Below, piece after piece: positions 7,673 to 15,947 of a DNA stretch of 39,021 nucleotides. The stretch comes from Sva-25 sp037385685 (lineage in GTDB: Bacteria > Pseudomonadota > Gammaproteobacteria > Chromatiales > Chromatiaceae). The notes below the pieces were generated by a model, which saw nothing but the letters and a program-made list of their open reading frames with translations, was not told the DNA's origin and did not search any database. The DNA lies in the NCBI GenBank assembly GCA_037385685.1, contig JARRMW010000033.1, positions 1-39,021 on the forward strand, in the 5' to 3' direction. The translations under genes were made by a program, and so were the position numbers. Within the stretch, counting starts at the first letter, position 1. Each line of letters starts with the position of its first letter.

Positions 7673-9565
7673 ATGAATGGTGAGCAGAGACCACTCTCCA
7701 GAATACCCAACTGGCTCGTGTTGCTATTGATTCTGCTGGTTGCAATGATGGCTTTGCGGTTTCCGCTGGGTCCGGCCGAGCCTGTTGCCGATGTTGCCTA
7801 CTCCACCTTCAAACAGTTGCTTGCCGATGACCAGGTCAAGGCAGTCACGCTGCGTGGCAACGCCGTGCAGGGCGAATTACATGCGGCTGAAACCCTCGGT
7901 CCGGCGGATCAGCTTGTGACCCGTTTCAGGACGAACATTCCCCGGTTCGGTGATGATGCATTGCTTGGCCTGCTCGAAAGCAAGGGCGTCGAGGTAGAGG
8001 TTGCCGGTGAGGAGGGTGTCAGTCCCCTGGCCAGCTTCCTGATTGCCCTGCTGCCCTGGGTGATCTTCCTCGGTTTTCTCTTCTGGCTCATGCGACAGGC
8101 GCGCCGCAACATCATTGGTGGCGTCGGAGGGCAGAGCGAGCTGCGCCGTTTCCTGCAGCCACCGGTCGAGCAGGCAGAACGGCCACCAGTCACATTCGAT
8201 GATGTTGCAGGGCAGGAGAACGCCAAACGCGAGGTCAGCGAACTCGTGGAGTTTCTACGCGATCCCGAGCGTTTCAGGCGACTCGGTGCCGACGTGCCCC
8301 ATGGTGTACTGCTCATGGGGGCGCCTGGCACGGGCAAGACACTCCTGGCCCGTGCACTGGCCGGTGAAGCGGGTGTGCCTTTCTTTTCGATCTCTGCCTC
8401 CGAGTTTATCGAGGTCTTCGTCGGCGTTGGTGCATCACGCGTCAGGAAACTTTTCGAGACGGCCAAGGAGCAGGCGCCGAGTATTCTTTTCATCGATGAA
8501 CTCGATAGCGTTGGACGCACGCGTGGAACCGGACTCGGCGGGGGCCATGACGAACGGGAGCAGACGCTGAACCAGATCCTTGCCGAGATGGATGGTTTTT
8601 CAGGACACGAGGCTGTGATTGTTCTTGCCGCGACCAACAGGCCGGATGTGCTCGACCCTGCGTTATTGCGCCCCGGTCGGTTCGATCGTCACGTCATGCT
8701 GGATCTTCCGGATCGCAAGGACCGCGAGGCAATCCTCAAGGTACACGTGCGCAAGGTGAAACTCGGCGAGGATATTGATCTCGGGAAGATTGCCGGTGGC
8801 ACACCGGGTTTTTCAGGCGCTGATCTCAGGAACCTGGTCAACGAGGCAGCACTGCTCGCAGCACGGGAGAACAGCAACAGTGTTGAGATGCGTCATTTCG
8901 AGAGTGCGCGTGACAAGCTGATCCTGGGCACGGAGCGTACCCTCACTATCCAGCCGGAAGAGCGACACCGCCTGGCCGTCCACGAGGCCGGTCATACAGT
9001 TGTCGGATGGTTTCTTCCTCAAGCCGATCCGCTCTACAAGGTCTCTATCCTGCCACGTGGCAAGGCGCTGGGTGGTACCCAGCTCATTCCCGAGAAGGAG
9101 CGTCACACATTGCCGGAGGAGTACCTGCGTGACCAGCTTGCACTCATGATGGCTGGCCGGATTTCCGAGAAACTGCTGCTGGGCAGCGTGAGCTCGGGCG
9201 CAGATGACGATATCCACCGTGCCACCGCGCTGGCCAGGGCGATGGTCTCGCGATGGGGTATGGCTGAGACCATAGGTCCTGTTGATCTTCGTGAAAGCGA
9301 GGAGCATCCCTTCCTCGGGCGCGAGATTGCCCAGCCCCGCCATTTCAGTGAAAGCTCGGCTACGCATATTGACGAGGCGGTCACAGAGCTTCTGTTGTCG
9401 GCCGAGCGACGCGCCGGTGAACTGCTCGAGGACCATCGTCCGCAACTGGAACTGCTCGTGCGATTGCTCGAGAAAGAGGAGACACTGCATCGCGAGCAGA
9501 TCGAGGAGTGCCTTGGGCCCGTTCTGAACCGGGAAAACGGCAGCCGTTTCACGGTTGCCGGCTGA
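7673..9565 (+). CDS. ftsH: ATP-dependent zinc metalloprotease, FtsH family
   Basis: Membrane-bound AAA+ protease that unfolds and degrades membrane and short-lived cytoplasmic proteins. Order in 630 residues: TM1 (about 13-30), a periplasmic domain (31-120), TM2 (about 121-140), AAA module with Walker A GAPGTGKT near residue 215-222, pore motif around EVFVGVGASR, Walker B ILFIDELDS, the second region of homology (RPGRFDRH), and the protease domain with zinc motif HEAGH at 437-441 and the later acidic ligand in SGADDD. All key residues are present. The C-terminal tail is short. Unlike the housekeeping copy, which usually follows the 23S rRNA methyltransferase gene rlmE (ftsJ), this gene stands alone, so it may be a second paralogue. 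The ATG used gives a normal N-terminus; AGGA lies 12-13 bases upstream. Confidence 0.93.
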   Translation: MNGEQRPLSRIPNWLVLLLILLVAMMALRFPLGPAEPVADVAYSTFKQLLADDQVKAVTLRGNAVQGELHAAETLGPADQLVTRFRTNIPRFGDDALLGLLESKGVEVEVAGEEGVSPLASFLIALLPWVIFLGFLFWLMRQARRNIIGGVGGQSELRRFLQPPVEQAERPPVTFDDVAGQENAKREVSELVEFLRDPERFRRLGADVPHGVLLMGAPGTGKTLLARALAGEAGVPFFSISASEFIEVFVGVGASRVRKLFETAKEQAPSILFIDELDSVGRTRGTGLGGGHDEREQTLNQILAEMDGFSGHEAVIVLAATNRPDVLDPALLRPGRFDRHVMLDLPDRKDREAILKVHVRKVKLGEDIDLGKIAGGTPGFSGADLRNLVNEAALLAARENSNSVEMRHFESARDKLILGTERTLTIQPEERHRLAVHEAGHTVVGWFLPQADPLYKVSILPRGKALGGTQLIPEKERHTLPEEYLRDQLALMMAGRISEKLLLGSVSSGADDDIHRATALARAMVSRWGMAETIGPVDLRESEEHPFLGREIAQPRHFSESSATHIDEAVTELLLSAERRAGELLEDHRPQLELLVRLLEKEETLHREQIEECLGPVLNRENGSRFTVAG

Positions 9566-9577
9566 ATCAGTCAGCCG

Positions 9578-10099
9578 TCAAGTGATGGCCGTCGGGGTGG
9601 AATAGATTGCCAGTTCCCGTGCATGCCGCTGCGTGTCCGGATCCATTGCAGCCGGTACCGCACCGATTGCGGCAACATAATCGTCCGGCAGGCCTGTGGC
9701 AAGTGCGCCCTGCAATACATGTTCAAGGTACCAGCTGAAAGGACGCAGTGAAGAGTCGATGTGCGTTGCTATGTAGGTCTCTGCGGCCATGTGCCGGCCA
9801 GCACTGTCTGTGACAGTCAGGGTATGCCGGTCGTAACCTGTTCCTCTTCCCTCGATGCGGTCGAGAAGCGCGAGTTCATCGCTCCTCATCCTGTAGAGCA
9901 CGCCGAACACGGCGTCCCGGCTGTGACCTGTGTGCCTGGCATCGCACTTCGCGGAGCCGTCCTTCCCGACCTTGTGAAACTTGAGACTATGCCCCGTCAG
10001 GGTGGCGATATCGAGTGGTTCCGCGCCCTGTACACGTGTTTTCAGGCGCATTCGGGACATGTTGGAGCCGTAGGCGAAGTAGAAAAGTGTCTCAATCAT
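9578..10099 (-). CDS. Gamma-glutamylcyclotransferase-like protein
   Basis: The 173-residue protein has the gamma-glutamylcyclotransferase (AIG2/GGCT) fold: the substrate-binding YGSN at 10-13, GVLYRM in the barrel, and the catalytic glutamate Glu83 in LDRIEGRGTGYDR. The family converts gamma-glutamyl peptides to 5-oxoproline and the free amino acid or peptide; some members act on glutathione. It is the last gene of a minus-strand cluster after a Cds1-like cysteine desulfhydrase (15-base gap), which suggests a thiol catabolic link. It is convergent with ftsH (12-base gap). The N-terminus MIETLFYFAYGSN is standard for the family, so the start is well supported. Substrate is inferred. Confidence 0.85.
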   Translation of the reverse strand: MIETLFYFAYGSNMSRMRLKTRVQGAEPLDIATLTGHSLKFHKVGKDGSAKCDARHTGHSRDAVFGVLYRMRSDELALLDRIEGRGTGYDRHTLTVTDSAGRHMAAETYIATHIDSSLRPFSWYLEHVLQGALATGLPDDYVAAIGAVPAAMDPDTQRHARELAIYSTPTAIT

Positions 10100-10114
10100 G
10101 TGATCGTAGATGGT

Positions 10115-11179
10115 TCACGATGCATTGTCTGAGCAGAGGGCTTCCAGTTCCCTGATGAAGGATGTAATGTCGCCGATCTCTTCCTTGATCCACTCCCTGT
10201 CATAGTAGGTGTCGAGATAGCGTTCCCCGTCGTCACACATCAGGGTGACGATCGATCCTTCTTCTCCCTTTTCATGCATTTCCCGTGCGACTTGTAGCGC
10301 ACCCCAGAGATTGGTGCCTGTCGATCCACCGGCCTTGCGCCCGGTTATCTGTTCCAGCCAGTGAATACATGCGATGCTGGCCGCGTCTGGCACCCGGAGC
10401 ATCCTGTCGATGACATCCGGCTGGAAGGAGGGTTCGACGACTGGTCTGCCAATGCCCTCGATGCGGCTGGCCCTGTCGGTAGTGAGCGACATGTCGCCGG
10501 AAACAAAGCTGTCATGGAAGACCGAGTTCTCGGGATCGACGACCAGCAGCTCCGTGTCGTACGCCTTGTAGCGTATATAGCGCCCGATGGTTGCCGAGGT
10601 GCCTCCGGTCCCTGCGCTCATGACGATCGTGCGCGGAATCGGATGCGGCTCCTGCTGCATCTGAGAGAAGATGCTCTCTGCGATGTTGTTGTTTCCGCGC
10701 CAGTCGGTCGCCCGCTCGGCAAAGGTGAACTGGTCGAGGAAATGCCCGTCGAGTGATGCTGCAAGCCGGATAGCCTCCTCGTGCATCTGCGAGCCGTTGT
10801 CGACGAAGTGGCATTGGCCGCCATAGAGCTCGATCAGCTTGATCTTGCTGTGCGCGGTCGATGCCGGCATGACAGCAATAAAAGGTACGCCGATCATGCG
10901 TGCGAAGTAGGCCTCGGATACAGCCGTGCTGCCGGAGGAGGCTTCGATCACCGTTGTGTCGGACCCGATCTTTCCGTTGCAGAGCGCATAAAGGAAGAGC
11001 GAGCGGGCAAGCCTGTGCTTGAGACTGCCTGTGGGATGCGTGCTTTCATCCTTGAGATAGAGGTCGATGCCCGATAGTGCGGGTAGTTCGAGCTTGATCA
11101 GGTGCGTGTCGGCCGAGCGCTGGTAGTCGGCCGTGATTTTCCTGATTGATGTGTGTATCCAGTCATGCATTACGTGCAT
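10115..11179 (-). CDS. PLP-dependent cysteine synthase-family protein, Cds1-like L-cysteine desulfhydrase
   Basis: Fold-type II PLP enzyme of 354 residues. The Schiff-base lysine is Lys54 in THPTGSLKHRLA, the phosphate-binding loop is SAGTGGTSATIG, and a substrate loop EASSGSTAVSEA follows the lysine. The block LKHRLARSLFLYALCNG is characteristic of the Cds1 subgroup (as in mycobacterial Cds1), which degrades L-cysteine to H2S, pyruvate and ammonia rather than making cysteine; this assignment rests on resemblance and should be read as probable. It lies 18 bases after a disrupted carbonic anhydrase gene and 15 bases before a gamma-glutamylcyclotransferase. Two in-frame ATGs (11179 and 11170, MHVMHDW) are possible starts; neither has a strong ribosome-binding site. 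Confidence 0.82.
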   Translation of the reverse strand: MHVMHDWIHTSIRKITADYQRSADTHLIKLELPALSGIDLYLKDESTHPTGSLKHRLARSLFLYALCNGKIGSDTTVIEASSGSTAVSEAYFARMIGVPFIAVMPASTAHSKIKLIELYGGQCHFVDNGSQMHEEAIRLAASLDGHFLDQFTFAERATDWRGNNNIAESIFSQMQQEPHPIPRTIVMSAGTGGTSATIGRYIRYKAYDTELLVVDPENSVFHDSFVSGDMSLTTDRASRIEGIGRPVVEPSFQPDVIDRMLRVPDAASIACIHWLEQITGRKAGGSTGTNLWGALQVAREMHEKGEEGSIVTLMCDDGERYLDTYYDREWIKEEIGDITSFIRELEALCSDNAS

Positions 11180-11197
11180 TATGCATGGTGTCAGAGA

Positions 11198-11700
11198 TCA
11201 ATTTCCCCCGGTCTTGCAGTCATAGATATAACCGTAGATGGGTATCTCTGATGGCACCATGGAATTGCTGCGTATTCGCTGGACATCTTCCACGACACTC
11301 TTCGCATTGTCGCTGATCGTCAGCCAGTTGATGTACTTGCCATCACTGGTGCCGCCGCCGGCGTTGCTGTCATGCCAGCCGTTCTCATCGATGGTAGCCG
11401 TCTTCAGGCTGCCCGAGAGCAGGTCCCCCATGATGTCAGACGTGAACGTCTCCATGCCGCAATCCGTGTGATGAATCACAAACCACTCTCTCGTGCCAAG
11501 CAGGCCCTGCCGCCTGCATTGCGGATCACGTGGGCGTCTCCCTCGGCAAGACCCGCATACTTTGCCGGATCCAGGCGTGCGTCCATGCAGGTCAGGATCG
11601 CAAACTGCCTGCCCGGTGGCATGGGCAGGCTGCCCTTCTCACCAAAATCAGCCACATAGTCGGCATTAGCCGACATCACTTCATCAACGACTTTACTCAT
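11198..11700 (-). pseudogene. Beta-class carbonic anhydrase, disrupted by an internal deletion and frameshift
   Basis: Two overlapping frames together make one beta-carbonic anhydrase (clade D, Rv1284-like). The first (11700 to 11476, AAGGAG ribosome-binding site before ATG 11700) gives the N-terminal half with the zinc Cys and Asp-Arg dyad in CMDARLDP and ends shortly after VIRNAGGRA. The second frame continues with LGTREWFVIHHTDCGM, holding the zinc His and second Cys, and runs to 11198. Family members have about 13 more residues between these points (TDDxIRSLxISxR-like), so roughly 40 bases, a non-multiple of three, are missing at 11501-11505. As written the protein stops at residue 74 and cannot form the active site. 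It heads the desulfhydrase/cyclotransferase cluster (18-base gap). Genuine pseudogene or sequence error cannot be separated here. Confidence 0.85.
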
Positions 11701-12019
11701 TGATCTTCTCCTTTGGTTCGCCGCTTTATTGTGAGGATGACTCTCCCGGCGGCGTTTCTCGGGAAAGAATCATCTGGACAATTAACTATAGTCGGGAATT
11801 CCAGGATTGGCGGGGGAGGAGGTGGAAATCATGCCACGCGGTAGCAGAGTGTCCAATGACAGGAAGCGCGGGGGACAAAAACCAGTCACTTCGTCCCTCT
11901 TCCCGATTACCTGCCTCTTTCGTGCCGCAGGCGTGACATGCAGGAGCTTAAGGCAGTGAGCAGTGCAAAATTCCCGACTCTGTCGGCTCTCACCATCACA
12001 CGGCATCGGGAGCGTGGAG
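11701..12019. other. 319-base intergenic stretch between carbonic anhydrase remnant and tRNA-Gly
   Basis: No coding region is convincing. On the minus strand it must carry the promoter of the carbonic anhydrase cluster; TATAGT at 11790-11785 is a candidate -10 without a good -35. The tRNA terminator hairpin lies at 11974-11986. Confidence 0.4.
11967..11986 (-). terminator. Short terminator hairpin downstream of tRNA-Gly
   Basis: On the minus strand CCGAC-AGA-GTCGG forms a five-base-pair stem with a three-base loop, followed by GAATTTT. It begins 34 bases after the tRNA 3' end, a plausible position for the end of the tRNA transcript. The short stem keeps confidence modest. Confidence 0.4.
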
Positions 12020-12093
12020 TGGAGCGGGTGATGGGAATCGAACCCACGTTAGCAGCTTGGGAAGCTGCAGTTCTACCATTGAACTACACCCGC
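12020..12093 (-). tRNA. glyU: tRNA-Gly, anticodon CCC
   Basis: The minus strand folds into a complete cloverleaf: acceptor GCGGGTG/CACCCGC, D-arm GTTC...GAAC, anticodon stem GCAGC/GCTGC with loop TTCCCAA giving anticodon CCC (reads GGG), and a T-arm with the invariant TTCGATT loop. The discriminator T is followed by an encoded CCA, so the gene spans 74 bases. The D-arm and anticodon loop match E. coli glyU very closely. Confidence 0.97.
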
Positions 12094-12106
12094 GTGCAGG
12101 ACTCGC

Positions 12107-12112
12107 ATTTTA
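12107..12112 (-). promoter_or_regulatory. Possible -10 element of the tRNA-Gly gene
   Basis: TAAAAT on the minus strand, 13 bases before the mature tRNA 5' end, matches five of six positions of the -10 consensus. No good -35 is seen at 16-18 bases. Confidence 0.3.
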
Positions 12113-12170
12113 CATGGAAACAGGGGGCAGATCAGGGTTTCAGCAGAAATGGAGGTTTGGACTTCCCTGT

Positions 12171-12701
12171 TTACTCCATGTTACTGACAAGCAGGCCAAA
12201 GGCGTCCACCTTCTGCCAGTCCGTGAACTCCCTGACCGTAGCCGGGTCCGTGGGGCCCCCGGTGAGGCGCATGATCAGTCGAATAATGTTCCGGTCCAGC
12301 CAGTTGTATATCGGATAATTCAGCTTCCCCGCAAAGATAGCCACATGGTGCGGCTGCCAGGCGATCTGTCCCAGAAATTTCTTCACATACGGGTTTGAAT
12401 CCAGCTGGTCTCTGCCGGGTTTGCGGGCGACGAGATTCACCGAGAAAAAAGCGTTCGGTCTGGACTCCATGGATCTCCTGTGCCGATCGATGAAGTCATA
12501 GACATGTTGCTGGTGTTTCCCGTAACGGATGCTTGCGCCGATAACAATCTTGTCGAAGGCTTCGAGGTTCAGAGGCTCACTCGCATCGATAGCGATGACA
12601 TCGACCTCATGACCTTGCTCCGCGATCACCTGTTGCAGATACTGGCTGATTTTCAGGGTGTGTCCATCGGTGGTCGAGTAGAGAATCAGGATTCTGGGCA
12701 T
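12171..12701 (-). CDS. hemG: Menaquinone-dependent protoporphyrinogen IX dehydrogenase
   Basis: HemG oxidises protoporphyrinogen IX to protoporphyrin IX in haem synthesis, passing electrons to quinones at the membrane. The 176 residues form a long-chain flavodoxin fold: FMN phosphate loop YSTTDGHTLKI near the N-terminus, the central GASIRYGKHQQHVYDF segment, and the family-specific FFSVNLVARKPGRD and the TGGPTDP loop near the C-terminus. The length matches E. coli HemG (181). A second, unrelated protoporphyrinogen oxidase (HemJ) is encoded at 26470-26889, so the genome appears to carry two isofunctional enzymes. It stands 120 bases downstream of the RND pump gene on the same strand and upstream of tRNA-Gly; co-transcription is possible but unproven. 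Confidence 0.9.
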   Translation of the reverse strand: MPRILILYSTTDGHTLKISQYLQQVIAEQGHEVDVIAIDASEPLNLEAFDKIVIGASIRYGKHQQHVYDFIDRHRRSMESRPNAFFSVNLVARKPGRDQLDSNPYVKKFLGQIAWQPHHVAIFAGKLNYPIYNWLDRNIIRLIMRLTGGPTDPATVREFTDWQKVDAFGLLVSNME

Positions 12702-12821
12702 CTTGCATCAATGAGCTTGCTGTCGTTTCATTTATTGTACGCCCATTCATTCTGCCGGCGGAGATCCAGAGAGAGGCCAGGAAATAGACTTGTTCCTGAC
12801 TCTTCTCTTGAGGCTTGCCAG

Positions 12822-15800
12822 TCATTTGCCCGGTTCCTGCATCTCACCAATCTCCTCTGCTTCCTGACGAAGCTGGCGGACAACGTCCCCGGGTGAACCC
12901 GTACCTCTCGCCAGGAGTTCGTAGGCTACAGGAACAACGAACAGTGTAAAGAGTGTCGCTGCGATGACCCCGCTGAGAATCACGATACCGATGACAAAGC
13001 GTGTCTCCGCCCCTGCGCCCGTTGAAAGCAGCAGGGGCAACGAGCCGGCGGCGGTCGTGAGCCCCGTCATCACGATCGGCCTCAGACGCACGTCGGCCGC
13101 TTCGAGCAAGGCGTCGCGGAAGGCCTTACCCTGGTCGCGTAACTGGTTGGCGAATTCGACGATGAGTATCCCGTTCTTGGCAGCCAGTCCCACGAGCATG
13201 ATGAGCCCGATCTCGCTATAGATGTTCAGTGACTGGCCGGTCAGGCTGAGACCCAGCAGCGCGCCCGCCATGGCAAGTGGTACCGTGAGCATGATGACCA
13301 GTGGGTGTATCCAGTTTTCGAACTGGGCGGCGAGCACGAGGAAGACCACGCCGATGCCGAGCAGGAAGACCAGAACGATTCCACCTGTACTGGAGCGGAA
13401 GTCCTGTGACTGGCCCTTGAAATCCACCTGTGCCTGTTCCGGCAGGTGTTCGCGGACCATGTTTTCCAGATACTCTAGTGCCTCCCCGAGGGGCAGGTCA
13501 TCCTGCAGGTTTGCCTCGATGGTGATGGCCCGTACGCGGTTGTAACGATTCAGGGTGCGGGAATCGGCCACCTCCTTGACATGTACCAGGTTGCCGAGCG
13601 GGATCAATTCTCCGCTGCGATCCGATCGCACGTAGAGATTGTCCAGCGCAGCTGGTGTACGCTGGGTGTCGCGCTCGCCTTCGAGAATCACGTCGTATTC
13701 CTCGCCCGAGTCGATGTAGGTGGTGACCTTGCGCGAGCCGAGCATGGTCTCGAGCGTGCGTCCGATGACACCGACGGTCACGCCGAGGTCCGCCGCGCGG
13801 TCGTAGTCGATCTCCACACGCAGCTGGGGTTTGGTCTCCTTGTAGTCCCAGTCGATGCCAGTAAGTCCCGGATTGTCTTCCTCGATCTTCTCGAGAAGCA
13901 GGTCCCGCCAGCGGGCCAGCTCCTCGTAGGTGCCGCCTCCGATGACAAACTGAACCGGCTTCTGTATACGCGCACCGAATCCCTGGCGCATGACCGGGAA
14001 GGCCCGCACACCGGCCAGATCCGACAGGTTCGAGCGGATCTCGTTCATGATCGCAGACGCCGGACGACGCTTGGAGAAGTCATTCAGCACCATGATGACG
14101 ATGCCAGAGTTGAAGATCTGGGCGCCGCCGAAGCTGCGCGGCGTACGGACCAGAACGCGAATGGCTTCACCGCTGTCTGCATAGGGCATGAGGCGTCGCT
14201 CGATCTCGTCCATGTACTCCTCCATGTAGCTGTAGGAGGCGCCCTCCGGGCCGTTGACCAATACGAAAAAGGCACCGCGATCCTCGCGTGGCGCGTATTC
14301 CTCCGGGATGCTCTTGAACAGCAGGAAGGCGCCGAGCAGTGTTGCGAGGTAAAGCGACAGGACCATCCATTTGTGATGCAGCAGGAAGCGCAGGGCTCTA
14401 CCATAGCCGGTTCGCAAACGCTGGAAGATCCAGTCGACACCGCTGGTCAGCGAGACGCGCCGATGCTGCCTGGGTAGTATTTTCGACGCCAGCATGGGCG
14501 AAAGCGACAGGGCAACGAAGGTGGAAAAGGAGACTGCGGCAGCCATGGTCAGGGCAAACTCCGAGAAGAGCCGCCCGACATCCCCCTGCAGGAAGGCAAT
14601 GGGCAGGAAGACGGCCACGAGTACAACGGTCGTGGCCACGACCGCGAAGCCCACCTGGCGCGCGCCGCGAAAGGAAGCCACCAGGCGCGACTCCCCATAC
14701 TGTTCCATGCGGCGGTGGATGTTCTCGAGCACCACGATGGCATCGTCCACCACCAGGCCGATTGCCAGTACCAGCGCGAGCAGTGTCAGGATGTTCACCG
14801 AGAAACCGAGTATCCACAGCACGAAGAAGGTCGCCACCAGGGAAACGGGTACTGTCACCGCTGGCACCAGCATTGCCCGCACGCTGCCGAGAAACAGGAA
14901 GATCACCAGTATGACGAGGCCGATGGCGATGCCGAGCGTTTTGTAGACCTCGTGAATGGCACCCTTGACGAACACAGAGGTGTCGTAGCTCTGCTTGATT
15001 TCCATCCCCTCGGGCAGCGATGGATTGATGCGTGCCATTTCCGCCTTGGCAGCATCTGCGACAGCGATCGTATTGGCGGTGGATTGCTTGATGATACCGA
15101 GGCCGACCATCGGGACGCCGTTGCCGCGGAAAAAGGTCCGGTCCTCTTCGGCTCCCCGCTCAACGCGGGCCACGTCCGCGAGACGCACCAGGTAGCCGTC
15201 TGCACCGCGGTCGATCACCAGGCGGCTGAACTGGGCGGGCGTGTTGAAGGCCCGCTCGACCCGCACGCTGAACTGGCGACTCTCGGACTCGACACCGCCG
15301 GCCGGCAATTCCACGTTCTCGGCGCGCAGGGCGTTCTCGATGTCGGCCACCGTGAGCCCGCGTGCGGCCAGCGCGTTGCGGTCGATCCAAACCCGCATGG
15401 CGAAGGTCTGGTTGCCACCCACGCGCACGCGGGCCACGCCGTCCAGCACGGAGAAGCGGTCTACGAGGTAACGCCTCGCGTAGTCGGTCAACTCCGGCAC
15501 CGTCATGCGATCGCTGACGAGGTTGAGCCACATGATGACGTCCTCGTTACTATCCACCTTCTGAATGTCCGGAGGTTCAGCCTCGACGGGAAGCTGGTCC
15601 AGAATCCCCGAAACCCGGTCACGCACATCGTTGGCCGCACCGTCGACGTCGCGGTCAATGTCGAACTCGATGGTGATGCGCGAGCGGCCGTCCTCGCTCA
15701 CAGACTCAATGGTGCGGATGCCCTCCACGCCCGATACCCGGTCCTCGATGAGTTGCGTGATGCGGGTCTCTACCACGTTGGCGGCCGCGCCCGGATAGAC

Positions 15801-15947
15801 GGTATCGATGGACACCACCGGCGGGTCGATGTCCGGATATTCCCGCAGGGGCAACCGGTCAAATGCAACGAGACCGATGGCGACCAGCAACAGTGACATC
15901 ACTGTTGCCAGGACGGGGCGGGTGACCGACAGGTCGGAGAGAATCAC
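12822..15947 (-). CDS. RND-family efflux transporter, inner-membrane permease (HAE1 type)
   Basis: Proton-driven pump of the resistance-nodulation-division superfamily, 1041 residues, the standard length. Two homologous halves each have one N-terminal helix, a large periplasmic porter/funnel domain and further helices (twelve in all). The proton-relay pair of TM4 is intact as Asp401-Asp402 in GLVVDDAIVV, and ENIHR follows as in AcrB relatives. The N-terminus (TRPVLATVMSLLLVAIG) and PLREYPDIDPPVVSI are typical of the MexF/hydrophobe-efflux branch. The ATG overlaps the stop of the adaptor gene as ATGA, so the two are translated together. No outer-membrane TolC-type gene or local regulator is adjacent; the pump must borrow an outer-membrane channel. 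Substrate range cannot be inferred. Confidence 0.95.
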   Translation of the reverse strand: MILSDLSVTRPVLATVMSLLLVAIGLVAFDRLPLREYPDIDPPVVSIDTVYPGAAANVVETRITQLIEDRVSGVEGIRTIESVSEDGRSRITIEFDIDRDVDGAANDVRDRVSGILDQLPVEAEPPDIQKVDSNEDVIMWLNLVSDRMTVPELTDYARRYLVDRFSVLDGVARVRVGGNQTFAMRVWIDRNALAARGLTVADIENALRAENVELPAGGVESESRQFSVRVERAFNTPAQFSRLVIDRGADGYLVRLADVARVERGAEEDRTFFRGNGVPMVGLGIIKQSTANTIAVADAAKAEMARINPSLPEGMEIKQSYDTSVFVKGAIHEVYKTLGIAIGLVILVIFLFLGSVRAMLVPAVTVPVSLVATFFVLWILGFSVNILTLLALVLAIGLVVDDAIVVLENIHRRMEQYGESRLVASFRGARQVGFAVVATTVVLVAVFLPIAFLQGDVGRLFSEFALTMAAAVSFSTFVALSLSPMLASKILPRQHRRVSLTSGVDWIFQRLRTGYGRALRFLLHHKWMVLSLYLATLLGAFLLFKSIPEEYAPREDRGAFFVLVNGPEGASYSYMEEYMDEIERRLMPYADSGEAIRVLVRTPRSFGGAQIFNSGIVIMVLNDFSKRRPASAIMNEIRSNLSDLAGVRAFPVMRQGFGARIQKPVQFVIGGGTYEELARWRDLLLEKIEEDNPGLTGIDWDYKETKPQLRVEIDYDRAADLGVTVGVIGRTLETMLGSRKVTTYIDSGEEYDVILEGERDTQRTPAALDNLYVRSDRSGELIPLGNLVHVKEVADSRTLNRYNRVRAITIEANLQDDLPLGEALEYLENMVREHLPEQAQVDFKGQSQDFRSSTGGIVLVFLLGIGVVFLVLAAQFENWIHPLVIMLTVPLAMAGALLGLSLTGQSLNIYSEIGLIMLVGLAAKNGILIVEFANQLRDQGKAFRDALLEAADVRLRPIVMTGLTTAAGSLPLLLSTGAGAETRFVIGIVILSGVIAATLFTLFVVPVAYELLARGTGSPGDVVRQLRQEAEEIGEMQEPGK

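Noticed and set aside
12607..12825. A 72-residue frame after the RND permease gene, starting as ATGA on its stop codon
   Set aside because: The overlap start is tempting for a coupled gene, but the second half is an out-of-frame reading of hemG and no motif is seen.
14715..15896. A 393-residue plus-strand frame opposite the RND permease gene
   Set aside because: Antisense shadow of an RND gene with unmistakable domain motifs on the minus strand; the product is His/Asp-rich without recognisable motifs.
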